Shown here: positions 9,612 to 18,721 of the stretch, one piece after another
How positions within the stretch are numbered: position 1 is the stretch's first letter
Layout of the letters: each line of letters starts with the position of its first letter
Origin: Vulcaniibacterium gelatinicum
GTDB taxonomy: Bacteria > Pseudomonadota > Gammaproteobacteria > Xanthomonadales > Xanthomonadaceae
Assembly (NCBI RefSeq): GCF_008033445.1
Contig: NZ_VNKO01000001.1
Location: forward strand, 62,001-126,000
Direction of reading: 5' to 3'
DNA: 64,000 nt
The notes under the pieces: generated by a model
Seen by the model: only the letters and a program-made list of their open reading frames with translations
The model's database searches: none
Told to the model about the DNA's origin: nothing
Made by a program: the position numbers and the translations under genes

Positions 9612-11129
9612 TCAACCCTCTCCGCGCAACCGCCGCACCAGCTCGCGCGTCACCGGATCGGTGATCCCGGCATCGGCGCCGCGCAGCGCGGGCAGCAGCC
9701 GGTTCGCGAGCTGCTTGCCGAGCTCGACGCCGAACTGGTCGAAAGCGTTGACGTCCCACAGCACCGACTGCACGTACACACTGTGCTCGTACAACGCCAC
9801 CAGCGCCCCCAACGACCGCGGCGTCAGCGCATCGAGCAGGATCACCGTGCTCGGCCGCCCGCCCGGATGGCCCCGGTGCGGATCGTCGGCCTGCGCACCG
9901 TTCGCCAGCGCCTCCACCTGCCCGAGCAGGTTCGCGAGCAGCGCCTTGTGGTTTTCGCGGTACGGATGATCGGCCGCCACCACGCCGACGAAATCCCCCG
10001 GCACCACGTCGCAGCCCTGGTGCAGGGCCTGGAAGAAACTGTGCTGCACATCGGTACCGGCGCCGCCCCACCACACCGGCACCGTGGCCTCGGCCACCGG
10101 CCGGCCGTCCAGCCGCACCGACTTGCCCAGGCTCTCCATCACCAGCTGCTGCAGGTGTGCCGGCAGCAGGCGCAGGCGCTCGTCGTAGGCGAACACCCCC
10201 TGGCTCGCGAGCCCCAGCGCGTTGCGGTTCCACACCGCGGTCAGGCCATGCCAGATCGCGAGATTGCGCTCCGGCGGCGCCTGCAGCACGTGCGCGTCCA
10301 GCTCCGCCGCACCGGCCAGCAGTTGCTCGAACCCGTCCATGCCGATCGCGAGCGCCACCGGCAGCCCCACCGCCGACCACAGCGAATAGCGGCCGCCGAC
10401 CCAGTCCCACATCGGCAGGATCCGCTCCGCGGCGATCCCGGCGGCGCCGGCACGCTCGACGTTGGCGGTCACCGCATACAGGCGCTCGTCGTTGCCGAGC
10501 CACTCGCGCACGATCGCGCCGTTGAGCAGGGTTTCCTGGGTGCCGAAGCTCTTGGAGATCACGATCGCCGCGGTGCGGCGCGGATCCAGCCGCGCCAGCG
10601 TGCGCTGCATCGCCGCGCCATCCACGTTGGAAACGAAATGGACGCGGAAGCGGCCCGGCAACGGCCCCGACAGCGCGTCCACCGCCAGCCGTGGGCCGAG
10701 GGCGGAGCCGCCGATGCCGATGCTGACGACGTCGGTGACGTCCGAATCCTGCAGCGCCGTGGCCAGCGCGCGCATGCGTGCGAGCGCCGCGCGCGCCTCG
10801 GCGTGCGCCGCCCGCGCGGCGGGCGCGTCGGACAGGGCGGAGCGCAGCGCGGTATGCAGCGCGGCACGGCGCTCGGTGACGTTGACCTGCTCGCCGTCGA
10901 ACAGGGCCCGCAGCCGCGCCGGCACCTGCGCACGGCCGGCCAGGGCGAACAGCGCCGCCAGCGCCTCACGGTCGTAGCGCTGGCGGGCGAAGTTGGCGTA
11001 CAGCGGCCCGATCCGCAGGGCGAAGTCCTGCGCGCGAGCCGGGTCGTCGGCGATCAGGCGGGACAGCGGAACCGCCGCCAGCCGTGCGCCGTGTGCGCGC
11101 AGGGTGTCGAATGTCGGCCCTGCTTCCAT
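9612..11129 (-). CDS. pgi: Glucose-6-phosphate isomerase
   Basis: 505 residues. Interconverts glucose-6-phosphate and fructose-6-phosphate. Both PGI signatures are seen: [13 protein letters not shown]-type phosphate binding and the C-terminal [27 protein letters not shown] and the catalytic Glu of [17 protein letters not shown] are intact. Somewhat shorter than the E. coli enzyme (549), as in other Xanthomonadaceae. Starts 10 bp after panD in the same direction, an unusual end to a pantothenate operon but compact enough for co-transcription. Confidence 0.94.
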   Translation of the reverse strand: MEAGPTFDTLRAHGARLAAVPLSRLIADDPARAQDFALRIGPLYANFARQRYDREALAALFALAGRAQVPARLRALFDGEQVNVTERRAALHTALRSALSDAPAARAAHAEARAALARMRALATALQDSDVTDVVSIGIGGSALGPRLAVDALSGPLPGRFRVHFVSNVDGAAMQRTLARLDPRRTAAIVISKSFGTQETLLNGAIVREWLGNDERLYAVTANVERAGAAGIAAERILPMWDWVGGRYSLWSAVGLPVALAIGMDGFEQLLAGAAELDAHVLQAPPERNLAIWHGLTAVWNRNALGLASQGVFAYDERLRLLPAHLQQLVMESLGKSVRLDGRPVAEATVPVWWGGAGTDVQHSFFQALHQGCDVVPGDFVGVVAADHPYRENHKALLANLLGQVEALANGAQADDPHRGHPGGRPSTVILLDALTPRSLGALVALYEHSVYVQSVLWDVNAFDQFGVELGKQLANRLLPALRGADAGITDPVTRELVRRLRGEG

Positions 11130-11139
11130 GCGCGTCCGC

Positions 11140-11520
11140 TCACGCCGCCTGGGCGGGCATCGAGCGGTTGGTGTGGGTCAGGCGGTTGTCGCGGTCCACG
11201 TACACCAGGGTCGGCTTGAAGCGCGCCGCCTCGGCCTCGTCGCACTGGCCGTAGGCGCAGATGATCACCAGGTCGCCCGGCTGCGCCTTGTGCGCGGCCG
11301 CGCCGTTGACCGAGATCACCCCGCTGCCCTCCTCGCCGCGGATCGCGTAGGTGGCGAAACGCTCGCCGTTGTTGATGTTGTAGATCTCCACGCGCTCGTA
11401 CTCGCGGATGCCGGCGATGTCGAGCAGGCGGCCGTCGATCGCGCACGAGCCTTCGTAATGCAGCTCGGCGTGGGTGACGGTGGCGCGGTGGATCTTGGCT
11501 TTCAGCAGCGTCAGGTGCAT
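11140..11520 (-). CDS. panD: Aspartate 1-decarboxylase precursor
   Basis: 126 residues. Makes beta-alanine from aspartate for pantothenate. The self-cleavage site Gly24-Ser25 (YEGSCAID) generates the pyruvoyl cofactor; the N-terminus [20 protein letters not shown] is the classic family start and includes the Lys9 region. Downstream of panC by about 100 bp and followed by pgi. Confidence 0.96.
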   Translation of the reverse strand: MHLTLLKAKIHRATVTHAELHYEGSCAIDGRLLDIAGIREYERVEIYNINNGERFATYAIRGEEGSGVISVNGAAAHKAQPGDLVIICAYGQCDEAEAARFKPTLVYVDRDNRLTHTNRSMPAQAA

Positions 11521-11617
11521 GGCGGGGGCGCGCCGCGGAGGCGCGGCGACAGGCGGCGGGCGGAGGGGACAGTGTAGGCAGCGGTTTTCCGCGCTGCAAC
11601 AAAGGCTTGGCCGCGGT

Positions 11618-12478
11618 TCAGGGCGGCGTCGGGCGCTCGAACTCGAGATTGTCGATCAGCCGGGTCCGCCCCAGCCGGGCCGCGATCAGGGCCACCCGCG
11701 GGCCGGGCTCGGCATCGTCCGGCTCGGTCAGGTCCGGCCGGCGCACCACCGCGTAGTCGGGGTCGAAGCCGGTTTCGAGCAGCCGCTGCGCGGCCTCGGC
11801 CTCCACCTGCTCCCGTGGCCAGCCGCAGCGGATCCCCTCGCGCATCGCCAGCAGGGTGCGGTGGATCTCCACCGCCCGCGCGCGCTCCTCGGCGGACAGG
11901 TACTGGTTGCGGGAGCTCATCGCCAGCCCGTCCGGCTCGCGCACCGTCTCCCCCGCCAGCAGCTCGATCGGGAACGCCAGGTCGCGCACCAGGTAGCGGA
12001 TCACCGCCAGCTGCTGGTAGTCCTTGCGCCCGAACGCGGCCACGTCCGGCTGCACCTGGTGGAACAGCCGCGTCACCACCGTCGCCACGCCGTCGAAGTG
12101 CCCGGGGCGGTGCGCGCCCTCCAGCGTGTCGGTCACGCCCGGCACGTGCATGCGCACCGCACCCCCGGCGCCGTAGGGGTACATCGTCTCCACCGACGGC
12201 AGCCACAGCAGGTCGCAGCCGGCGGCGGCGAGCCCGGCCGCGTCGGCCTCCGGGGTGCGCGGGTAGCGGGCGAAATCCTCGTTCGGCCCGAACTGGGTCG
12301 GGTTGACGAACACGCTCGCCACCACCCGGTCGGCGTGCTGCCGCGCCAGCGCGACCAGCGAGTAATGCCCCGCATGCAGGTTGCCCATCGTCGGCACGAA
12401 GCCCACACGCAGCCCGGCGCGCTTCCATTCCGCGATGCGGGCGCGCAACGCGCCGAGGTCGGTGATCGTCTCGAACAT
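11618..12478 (-). CDS. panC: Pantothenate synthetase
   Basis: 286 residues. Condenses pantoate with beta-alanine using ATP. The nucleotidyl-transferase motifs are [16 protein letters not shown] (HxGH), [23 protein letters not shown] and MSSRNQYLS (KMSKS equivalent). ATG 12478 is chosen; an in-frame GTG at 12493 lies within the repeat element that separates this gene from panB and is less likely. No strong ribosome binding site is visible, perhaps because the element moved in directly upstream. Confidence 0.94.
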   Translation of the reverse strand: MFETITDLGALRARIAEWKRAGLRVGFVPTMGNLHAGHYSLVALARQHADRVVASVFVNPTQFGPNEDFARYPRTPEADAAGLAAAGCDLLWLPSVETMYPYGAGGAVRMHVPGVTDTLEGAHRPGHFDGVATVVTRLFHQVQPDVAAFGRKDYQQLAVIRYLVRDLAFPIELLAGETVREPDGLAMSSRNQYLSAEERARAVEIHRTLLAMREGIRCGWPREQVEAEAAQRLLETGFDPDYAVVRRPDLTEPDDAEPGPRVALIAARLGRTRLIDNLEFERPTPP

Positions 12479-12489
12479 CTGGGAACTAA

Positions 12490-12606
12490 CCACGGATTTG
12501 CACGGATGGACACGGATCAGAAGCCATGCGTGCGGAAACCCCGCGCCCCTTCACGCTGCCACCTTCGATTCTTGCTCCATCCGTGTTCATCCGTGCAAAT
12601 CCGCGG
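12490..12606. repeat. Inverted-repeat element (28-bp arms) between panB and panC
   Basis: The arms at 12490-12517 and 12579-12606 are inverted copies matching at 26 of 28 positions, around a 61-bp centre. Each arm is built on the core TTTGCACGGATGGACACGG or its complement. This resembles the small, non-coding intergenic palindromic repeats seen dispersed in many proteobacterial genomes, including Xanthomonadaceae. It has no transposase and would form a long hairpin in panBC mRNA. Whether it ends transcription, stabilises RNA or is a passive mobile sequence cannot be told from one copy. Confidence 0.75.
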
Positions 12607-12613
12607 CAAGACA

Positions 12614-13429
12614 TCACTCGTACGAATGCGCGGCATCGGGAAAACGGCCGTCGCGGACCGCGGCCGCGAACGCGCGCACCGCGCCGGCGATCGAGCTGCC
12701 CTCGGCCAGGAAGTCCTTGACGAACTTCGGCCGGCGGTGGCCGGTGTTGGCGCCGAGCAGGTCGTGCAGCACCAGCACCTGGCCGTCGCAGCCCGGGCCG
12801 GCGCCGATGCCGATGGTCGGGATCGCGCTGGCGGCGGTGATCTCCGCGGCCAGCGCCGAGGGCACGCATTCGAGCACCAGCAGCGAAGCGCCGGCCTCGG
12901 CGACCAGGCGCGCATCCTGGCGCAGCTTCGCCGCCGCCGCCGCCTCGCGGCCCTGCACCTTGAAGCCGCCCAGTCGCAGCACCGACTGCGGGGTCAGCCC
13001 CAGGTGCGCGCACACCGGGATCTCGCGCTCGACCAGGTGGCGGATGATGTCGAGCTTGAAGCCCGCGCCCTCGAGCTTGACCATCGCCGCGCCGGCGCGC
13101 AGGAAGCGCAGCGAGGCTTCGAGCGCGCGCTCGGGGGTGGCATCGGCGCCGAACGGCAGGTCGGCGATCAGCAGCGCGCGCTTCAGGCCGCGGGCGACGC
13201 AGGCGGTGTGGTAGGCGATGTCGTCCACCGTCACCGGCAGGGTGCTGGCATGCCCCTGCACCACCATGCCGAGCGAGTCGCCCACCAGCACCAGGTCGGT
13301 GCCGTTCTCGTCCAGCACGCGGGCGAAGCCGGCGTCGTAGGCGGTGAGCATCACCAGCCGCCGGCCCTCGCGCTTGGCCTCGGCCAGCATCGGGACGGTC
13401 CAGGGCTTTTCCGCTGCGGTCGCGTTCAT
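12614..13429 (-). CDS. panB: 3-methyl-2-oxobutanoate hydroxymethyltransferase
   Basis: 271 residues. First step of pantoate synthesis: transfers a hydroxymethyl group from methylene-THF to alpha-ketoisovalerate. Family blocks seen: [43 protein letters not shown] (metal and substrate ligands), HLGLTPQSV and the catalytic Glu in LVLECVPS, then [15 protein letters not shown]. Starts 4 bp after folK in the same operon. Confidence 0.96.
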   Translation of the reverse strand: MNATAAEKPWTVPMLAEAKREGRRLVMLTAYDAGFARVLDENGTDLVLVGDSLGMVVQGHASTLPVTVDDIAYHTACVARGLKRALLIADLPFGADATPERALEASLRFLRAGAAMVKLEGAGFKLDIIRHLVEREIPVCAHLGLTPQSVLRLGGFKVQGREAAAAAKLRQDARLVAEAGASLLVLECVPSALAAEITAASAIPTIGIGAGPGCDGQVLVLHDLLGANTGHRRPKFVKDFLAEGSSIAGAVRAFAAAVRDGRFPDAAHSYE

Positions 13430-13433
13430 CTTC

Positions 13434-13922
13434 CTAGCCTAACGCCTCGATGCCCTCGGCGGGCAGCCGCGCCAGCGCCTCGCGCGCCGGCCCGACGCCC
13501 GGGATGGCGATCTCCGGCGCGATCTCCAGCAGCGGCACCAGGGCGAAGGCGCGCTCGTGCAGGTGCGGATGCGGCACGTGCAGGCCCGCCTCGGCGATCA
13601 CGGCATCGCCATAGAGCAGCAGATCGAGATCGAGCGTGCGCGCGCCCCAGCGCGTGGCCGCGGAGCGTTCGCGGCCGTGGCGGCGCTCGATCGCCAGCAG
13701 CGCCTGCAGCAGCGCGCGCGCCTCCAGTCCGGTGCGCAGCAGTGCCGCGGCGTTGATGAAATCCGGTTGCGCGGTCTCGCCCCAGGCGGGCGTGCGGTAC
13801 AGGCGCGAGGCCGCGAGCAGCTCGGTGTCCGGCAGGTCCGCGAGCGCGGCGATCGCCGCACGCACGGTCGCCGCGGCATCGCCGAGGTTGGCGCCCAGGC
13901 CGATCGCGGCGGTCACGGCCAT
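13434..13922 (-). CDS. folK: 2-amino-4-hydroxy-6-hydroxymethyldihydropteridine pyrophosphokinase
   Basis: 162 residues, typical length. Pyrophosphorylates the pterin precursor of folate. The motifs are IGLGANLGD at the start, [21 protein letters not shown] and the catalytic [14 protein letters not shown] with [14 protein letters not shown]. Lies between pcnB and panB with gaps of 3 and 4 bp, the well-known pcnB-folK-panBCD order. Confidence 0.95.
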   Translation of the reverse strand: MAVTAAIGLGANLGDAAATVRAAIAALADLPDTELLAASRLYRTPAWGETAQPDFINAAALLRTGLEARALLQALLAIERRHGRERSAATRWGARTLDLDLLLYGDAVIAEAGLHVPHPHLHERAFALVPLLEIAPEIAIPGVGPAREALARLPAEGIEALG

Positions 13923-13925
13923 CGT

Positions 13926-15287
13926 CTATTCGGCGTCCGCCGCCGGTGCACCCGCTGCCGGCGCTTCGGCCGGGGCGCCTCCGCGACGGCGGCGCCTGCG
14001 CCGGCGCGGCGGCGCCGGTTCGCCGTCCTCGTCCAGCGGCAGCGGCGGCGGCACAGGCTCGTGCGGGTGCTTCAGCACCTCGGCCCAGAACGCCACGTCC
14101 TCGGCGTGCTCGTCGGACGCGGCCTGGCGCAGCACCAGGAAGTCGTAGGCGGCGCGGAAGCGCGGATGGGCCAGGAACCGCCCGACCCGCTTGCGCTGCG
14201 AGAACCGCGACTGCAGCAGCCAGATCTCCTGCATCGGCAGCGAGAAACGGCGCGGCAGCGCGATCGTCTCCAGCAGATGCACCGTCACCCGGTCGGCCGC
14301 GCGCCGCTGCGCCTCGGCGGTGTGCATGCCCTGCGCCTGCAGCTGCATCAGCGCGCGGCAGTAGGCCGGCCACAGCAGCAGCGCGAACAGGAAGCCCGGC
14401 GACACCGGCTCGTCCGCGGCCACGCGCGCGTCGGTGTCGCGCAGGCCGGCCAGCACCATGCGCCGCAGCGCCCCGCTGCGGTTGGCCCGCATCGCCGCCG
14501 CCGTCTCGGGCAGCAGCGCCGGCAGCAGGCCGTGGCGCTCCAAACCCTCGAAGCTCGCCACCGCATGGCCGGAGAGGAACAGCTTCAGCGACTCGTCGAA
14601 CAGCCGCGCCGACGACACCTCGCGCAGCAGCGGCGCCAGCTGCGGGATCGGTTCGGCCGTGGGCGGGTCGATGGTGAAGCCGAGCTTGGCCGCGAGCCGC
14701 ACCGCGCGCAGCATCCGCACCGGATCCTCGCGGTAGCGGCGCTCGGGGTCGCCGATCAGGCGCAGCACCCGCGCCTGGATGTCGGCGAAGCCGCCGACGT
14801 AGTCGCGCACCGAGAAGTCCTCGATCGCGTAGTACAGCGCGTTCGCGGTGAAGTCGCGGCGCACCGCGTCCTCCTCGATCGTGCCGTACACGTTGTCGCG
14901 CAGCAGGCGCCCGCCCTCGTGCATCTCGCGCTCCCCGCTGCCGTCGTCGGAGCTGGCGCGGAAGGTGGCCACCTCGACGATCTCGCGCCCGAACACCACG
15001 TGCGCGAGACGGAAGCGCCGCCCGATCAGGCGGCAGTTGCGGAACAGGCCGCGAACCTGCTCGGGCGTGGCGTCGGTGGCCACGTCGAAATCCTTCGGAT
15101 GCCCGCCGAGCAGCAGGTCCCGCACCGCGCCGCCGACCAGGTAGGCACCGAAGCCGGCGTCGCGCAGCCGGTACAGCACCCGCAGGGCGTTGGGACTGAT
15201 GTCCCTGCGCGAGATCGGGTGGGCCTCGCGCGGGATCACCTGTAGGTCGCGCGCGCCGGCGCGGGTCGGGTCGGTCTGGGTCGGCAT
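13926..15287 (-). CDS. pcnB: Poly(A) polymerase I
   Basis: 453 residues. Adds 3' poly(A) tails that mark RNAs for decay. The nucleotidyltransferase head has YLVGGAVRDLLLGGHPKDFDVAT, with the catalytic Asp pair, then RRDFTANALYY; RNA-binding and arm domains follow. The C-terminus is strongly basic (runs of Arg) then Ala/Pro-rich, typical of PcnB. ATG 15287 (MPTQTDPTRAG) is chosen; the open frame runs upstream into the tRNA-Glu promoter and gene and cannot be coding there. Confidence 0.92.
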   Translation of the reverse strand: MPTQTDPTRAGARDLQVIPREAHPISRRDISPNALRVLYRLRDAGFGAYLVGGAVRDLLLGGHPKDFDVATDATPEQVRGLFRNCRLIGRRFRLAHVVFGREIVEVATFRASSDDGSGEREMHEGGRLLRDNVYGTIEEDAVRRDFTANALYYAIEDFSVRDYVGGFADIQARVLRLIGDPERRYREDPVRMLRAVRLAAKLGFTIDPPTAEPIPQLAPLLREVSSARLFDESLKLFLSGHAVASFEGLERHGLLPALLPETAAAMRANRSGALRRMVLAGLRDTDARVAADEPVSPGFLFALLLWPAYCRALMQLQAQGMHTAEAQRRAADRVTVHLLETIALPRRFSLPMQEIWLLQSRFSQRKRVGRFLAHPRFRAAYDFLVLRQAASDEHAEDVAFWAEVLKHPHEPVPPPLPLDEDGEPAPPRRRRRRRRGGAPAEAPAAGAPAADAE

Positions 15288-15330
15288 CGGGGGCGGACTG
15301 TGCCGCGGCTGGGAGACACGGTGCGCCGCA

Positions 15331-15359
15331 TTGCCTGCGGCGGGATAGCCGCATATACT
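15331..15359 (+). promoter_or_regulatory. Promoter for tRNA-Glu
   Basis: TTGCCT (15331-15336) and TATACT (15354-15359) are separated by exactly 17 bp. The expected start near 15366 would give a leader of about 66 nt before the mature tRNA, which RNase P would remove. Confidence 0.55.
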
Positions 15360-15431
15360 AGCAAGCCTTGTGCACCGCTCGCGGCCCTGCCGCAGCGGCC
15401 ACCGACGGATCCGGTGGCGCACACCCTCTCC

Positions 15432-15507
15432 GCTCCCTTCGTCTAGAGGCCTAGGACGTGGCCCTCTCAAGGCTAAAACACGGGTTCGAATCCCGTAGGG
15501 AGCGCCA
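15432..15507 (+). tRNA. tRNA-Glu (anticodon CTC)
   Basis: 76 nt including an encoded CCA. Acceptor GCTCCCT pairs with AGGGAGC. The D arm GTC...GAC, anticodon stem TGGCC/GGCTA (one G-U pair) with loop CTCTCAA, and T arm ACGGG-TTCGAAT-CCCGT all fold. The loop gives anticodon CTC, reading GAG, rather than the commoner TTC. Sits on the plus strand inside the 5' region of the oppositely transcribed pcnB, followed by a clear terminator. Confidence 0.95.
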
Positions 15508-15543
15508 TCTTCGACATCCGCGGCCCGGCCGCGGACGTCCCGC

Positions 15544-15575
15544 AAAAAACCCGCGCAGCGATGCGCGGGTTTTTT
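15544..15575 (+). terminator. Rho-independent terminator after tRNA-Glu
   Basis: Stem CCCGCGC (15550-15556) and GCGCGGG (15563-15569) around a 6-nt loop, followed by six T and preceded by six A, so it could act in both directions. Confidence 0.9.
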
Positions 15576-15621
15576 CTGCGCCGTAAACTAGCCAACGCCC
15601 CGTCGTTCGCAGAGCGCCGCC

Positions 15622-15945
15622 ATGCCCTTCGTCGTCACCGAGAACTGCATCAAGTGCAAGTACACCGATTGCGTCGAGGTGTGCCCGGTGGACTGTTTCC
15701 ACGAAGGGCCGAACTTCCTGGTGATCGATCCGGACGAGTGCATCGACTGCACGCTGTGCGAACCGGAGTGCCCGGTCAACGCGATCTATCCGGAGGACGA
15801 CGTCCCCGCCGGGCAGGAGCAGTTCATCGCCCTGAACGCCGAACTGGCCAAGGCCTGGCCGGTGATCACTGCGCGCAAGGAGCCGTTGCCTGACGCCAAG
15901 GAGTGGGAAGGCAAGCCGGGCAAGCTCGCGCTGCTGGAGCGCTGA
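15622..15945 (+). CDS. fdxA: 7Fe ferredoxin FdxA
   Basis: 107-residue electron carrier of the Azotobacter FdI class. N-terminal Cys residues in [20 protein letters not shown] and the second set [16 protein letters not shown] hold one [3Fe-4S] and one [4Fe-4S] cluster; the C-terminal part is a short tail typical of the family. Cytoplasmic; partner reductases are not encoded nearby. Convergent with the BamC-like gene; the gap holds only GC-rich inverted repeats. Confidence 0.94.
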   Translation: MPFVVTENCIKCKYTDCVEVCPVDCFHEGPNFLVIDPDECIDCTLCEPECPVNAIYPEDDVPAGQEQFIALNAELAKAWPVITARKEPLPDAKEWEGKPGKLALLER

Positions 15946-15987
15946 GCCGCCCGGCGCCCGGGCCGGCGGGATGGCCGGCCGGAATCG

Positions 15988-16482
15988 TCAGTTCCCGCCC
16001 AGCGCGGCCTTCAGTGCCGCCATCAGCCGCACCGGCGCCTCGCCGGTGGCCGGCAGGCCGCGCGGATCCACCGCCGACACATAGACGCCGCCCTCGGCCG
16101 CGCTCACGCGGACCAGGAAGTTCGCGCCCTGGTAGCTCAGATCGTAGGCGCCGAGCAGCTGCGCGCCGCTGGCGATGGTCACGCCCTCGATCCCGGCCAG
16201 CGCCTCGCCCACGCGCTGGAACACCTCGTCGCGGCTGCCGCTCACCGTGAAGCCGGTGCTGGCCGCGGCCGGCGCGGAGGCCGTCGCCTGGGCCGCAGGC
16301 GGCAGGCGCATCGCGCCGTCGGTGCGCGGCAGGTCGAGATCCGGCGGCACCTCGAGCGGGCGGCTCTCCGGGCTCATCGCGTACGGGTCCTTGCCGCGAC
16401 GGAACCAGCTGCAGCCGGTGGCCACGGCCAGCGCGAGCACGGCCAGCACGACAAGGCGGAACATGGAGGGAGTGGCAGGCAT
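15988..16482 (-). CDS. Short BamC-like lipoprotein
   Basis: 164 residues. Lipobox VATGC after a hydrophobic leader, then SWFRRGKDPYAMSPESRPLEVPPDLDLPRTDG, which resembles the N-terminal unstructured region and start of BamC (NlpB), the outer-membrane beta-barrel assembly lipoprotein. Only one helix-grip-like domain follows (FTVSGSRDEVFQRVGEAL to the end), whereas E. coli BamC has two (344 residues). The dapA-bamC gene order, 20 bp apart, supports the call. Internal ATG 16464 is an alternative start. Confidence 0.75.
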   Translation of the reverse strand: MPATPSMFRLVVLAVLALAVATGCSWFRRGKDPYAMSPESRPLEVPPDLDLPRTDGAMRLPPAAQATASAPAAASTGFTVSGSRDEVFQRVGEALAGIEGVTIASGAQLLGAYDLSYQGANFLVRVSAAEGGVYVSAVDPRGLPATGEAPVRLMAALKAALGGN

Positions 16483-16502
16483 GGCAGTCGGTCTCCTGGC
16501 GG

Positions 16503-17405
16503 TCAGGCCGCCGCTTCGCTCAACGAACGTTCGAGGGCAAGGATGTCGTCGGCGACGCGCGCGAGCAACGCCGCATGCTGCGCCGACAACGGCAGCAACG
16601 GCAGGCGCAGGCCATGGCCGATGCCGAACCGCGCCAGCAGGGCCTTGACCGGAATGGGGTTCGGCTCGATGCCGAGCAGGTGATAGGCCTCCTGCATCTT
16701 CGCATCGAGCGCCTCGGCCTGCGCGCGCTCGCCGGCGCGCGCCAGGTCGCACAGACGGCGGAAGGCGCGCGGCAGCACGTTCGAGGCCACCGACACCACG
16801 CCGTCGGCGCCGGCGAGCATCGCCCGGCACGCGGTGGGGTCGTCGCCGCTGAGCACCACGAAGTCCTGGCTGCGCAGCGCCACCAGCGCCTGCATGCGCT
16901 CGGGCTCGCTGCGCGCTTCCTTGATGCCGATGATGCACGGGTGTGTCGTCAGTTCGGCCACCGTCTCCGGCAGCAGGTCGCAACCGGTGCGCCCCGGGAC
17001 GTTGTAGAGCACGACCGGCAGCGCATCGTCGTCGGCGATGGCGCGGTAGTGCGCGAGCAGGCCGGCCTGGGTGGGGCGCACGTAGGGCGGGGTCACCACC
17101 AGCGCCGCGTCGGCGCCGAGCGCAGCGGCACGACGGGTCTGCTCGATGGTCTTGGCGGTGTTCGAGCCGCCGGTGCCGGCCAGGACCGGAACGCGGCCGG
17201 CGACGGTTTCCACCGCAGTGCGCAGCAGCGCATCGTATTCCGGTTCGTACAGTGCGGCGGCCTCGCCGGTCGAGCCGGCCACCACCAGGCCCTGGGTGCC
17301 GGCCGCAAGCTGGGCTTCGAGCAGCCGCTGCCACGCGTCCAGGTCGAGCGCGCCGGCGGCGTCGAAGGGGGTGGCCAGCGCAGTGATGCTGCCGTGAAGA
17401 TGCAC
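16503..17405 (-). CDS. dapA: 4-hydroxy-tetrahydrodipicolinate synthase
   Basis: 300 residues. Commits aspartate semialdehyde and pyruvate to lysine and diaminopimelate synthesis. A (beta/alpha)8 barrel with GSTGEAAAL (pyruvate binding), [11 protein letters not shown], Tyr134 in [11 protein letters not shown] and the Schiff-base Lys162 in IGIKEA. A GTG at 17405 with AAGGG upstream is chosen; an in-frame upstream ATG would add a Pro-rich leader absent from the family. Confidence 0.95.
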   Translation of the reverse strand: MHLHGSITALATPFDAAGALDLDAWQRLLEAQLAAGTQGLVVAGSTGEAAALYEPEYDALLRTAVETVAGRVPVLAGTGGSNTAKTIEQTRRAAALGADAALVVTPPYVRPTQAGLLAHYRAIADDDALPVVLYNVPGRTGCDLLPETVAELTTHPCIIGIKEARSEPERMQALVALRSQDFVVLSGDDPTACRAMLAGADGVVSVASNVLPRAFRRLCDLARAGERAQAEALDAKMQEAYHLLGIEPNPIPVKALLARFGIGHGLRLPLLPLSAQHAALLARVADDILALERSLSEAAA

Positions 17406-17487
17406 GCGGGAACCCTTGCGCGACGTGGAGGGCGGGAAGGCGGGAGGCGCGGCCGGCGGCACACCGCGGCGGCGCCGGCGATCTTAC

Positions 17488-17517
17488 TTGCGGCATGAAA
17501 GCAGCGGCAAGTATGCT
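17488..17517 (+). promoter_or_regulatory. Candidate promoter for the gcvR-like/bcp genes
   Basis: TTGCGG (17488-17493) and TATGCT (17512-17517) with an 18-bp spacer, about 60 bp before the first start codon. Short repeats CTTGC and GCAAG flank the spacer. Confidence 0.4.
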
Positions 17518-17579
17518 GCTGCACGTGCCCGCCCGGACACCCTTCCGGCCATCGTCCCCCTCACGCACGAAGCGCCGCC

Positions 17580-18140
17580 TTGACCGACTCCGCGCCCCGG
17601 CCCCAGCCGAACGAGAACTACCTGCTCATCAACGCCTACACCACGCATCCGCAGTCGCCGCTGCTGGCGGTGACCCGGCGCATCGCCGACAGCGGTTGCA
17701 ACCTGGTGGACGCGCGCCTGAGCACGGTCGGCCGCGACGTGTCGGTGATCGCGCTCGCCACCGGCTCCTGGGACGCGGTGGCCAAGCTCGAGACCATGCT
17801 CGGCAAGCTCGAGCGCGAGGAAGGCCTGAAGCTGGTCTGGTACCGCACCGGCCCCAAGCAGGTGCAGTCCAACCTGCTGCCGTACATCGTCGAGGTGGTC
17901 GCGGCCGACAAGCCCGGCATCCTGTTCCAGCTCGCCGACTTCTTCGACCGCCAGGGCATCACGATCGAGAACCTGCACTGCTCGCGCTACCGCGCGATGC
18001 AGACCGGCGCCGACATGTTCTCGGCCCAGATCACCATCGGGATCCCGGCCGACATGCACATCGCCTCGCTGCGCGACGACTTCCTCGAGTTCTGCGACCA
18101 CCTGAACCTCGACGCGATCATGGATCCGATGAAGTTCTGA
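17580..18140 (+). CDS. GcvR-like ACT-domain regulator
   Basis: 186 residues made of two ACT domains (about 12-80 and 100-175). This is the layout of GcvR, which senses glycine and antagonises GcvA control of the glycine cleavage operon. The second domain shows VEVVAADKPGILFQLADFF and a GITIENLHCSR segment. The start is TTG at 17580. No gcv genes are nearby, so the regulatory target is open. The stop is 2 bp before the bcp ATG. Confidence 0.8.
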   Translation: MTDSAPRPQPNENYLLINAYTTHPQSPLLAVTRRIADSGCNLVDARLSTVGRDVSVIALATGSWDAVAKLETMLGKLEREEGLKLVWYRTGPKQVQSNLLPYIVEVVAADKPGILFQLADFFDRQGITIENLHCSRYRAMQTGADMFSAQITIGIPADMHIASLRDDFLEFCDHLNLDAIMDPMKF

Positions 18141-18142
18141 CG

Positions 18143-18640
18143 ATGGTGCAAGCCGGCAAGCCGCTGTCGAAGACCGTCCTGTCCCTGCCGCTCGCGCTTT
18201 CCGGCGGCAGTACCGCCACCCTCGCCGAATACGCCGGCCGCTGGCTGGTGCTGTACTTCTACCCGAAGGACAACACTCCCGGCTGCACCGCCGAGGGGCT
18301 CGACTTCAATGCCCTGCTGCCCCGGTTCCGCAAGCGCGGTGCCGAGGTGCTCGGGGTGTCGCGCGATTCGCTCAAGAGCCACCAGAACTTCTGCGCGAAA
18401 CAGGGGTTCCGGTTCGAGCTGGTGAGCGACGCCGACGGCACGCTGTGCCAGGCCTTCGACGTGATCAAGCCGAAGAAGCTCTACGGCCGCGAGTACGTGG
18501 GCGTGGAGCGCAGCACGTTCCTGATCGATCCGCAGCACCGCGTGGTCCAGGCCTGGCGCGGGGTCAAGGTCCCCGGCCACGCCGAGGCCGTGCTCGACGC
18601 CCTCAAGGCCGCGCAGGCAGGCACCGGCCCATCGCAGTGA
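18143..18640 (+). CDS. bcp: Thioredoxin-dependent peroxiredoxin (BCP/PrxQ)
   Basis: 165 residues. Reduces peroxides, using thioredoxin or a similar donor. The peroxidatic Cys48 lies in KDNTPGCTAEG. The usual second Cys five residues on is absent (Gly-Leu-Asp there); instead Cys84 (HQNFCAKQ) lies 36 residues away, the spacing of atypical two-Cys BCPs such as that of Xylella. Directly follows the gcvR-like gene, as gcvR-bcp does in many gammaproteobacteria. Confidence 0.92.
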   Translation: MVQAGKPLSKTVLSLPLALSGGSTATLAEYAGRWLVLYFYPKDNTPGCTAEGLDFNALLPRFRKRGAEVLGVSRDSLKSHQNFCAKQGFRFELVSDADGTLCQAFDVIKPKKLYGREYVGVERSTFLIDPQHRVVQAWRGVKVPGHAEAVLDALKAAQAGTGPSQ

Positions 18641-18721
18641 CCGCCATCGTCTTCCCTCCCGCCCCACCGCCCCGCCCCGCGGGCCGCGGTGGCCCGCCTT
18701 CGTCCGTCCGGAACCCGCCGC

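Noticed and set aside
15288-15545. N-terminal extension of pcnB
   Set aside because: The open frame runs through the tRNA-Glu gene and its promoter on the other strand. The family start is at 15287.
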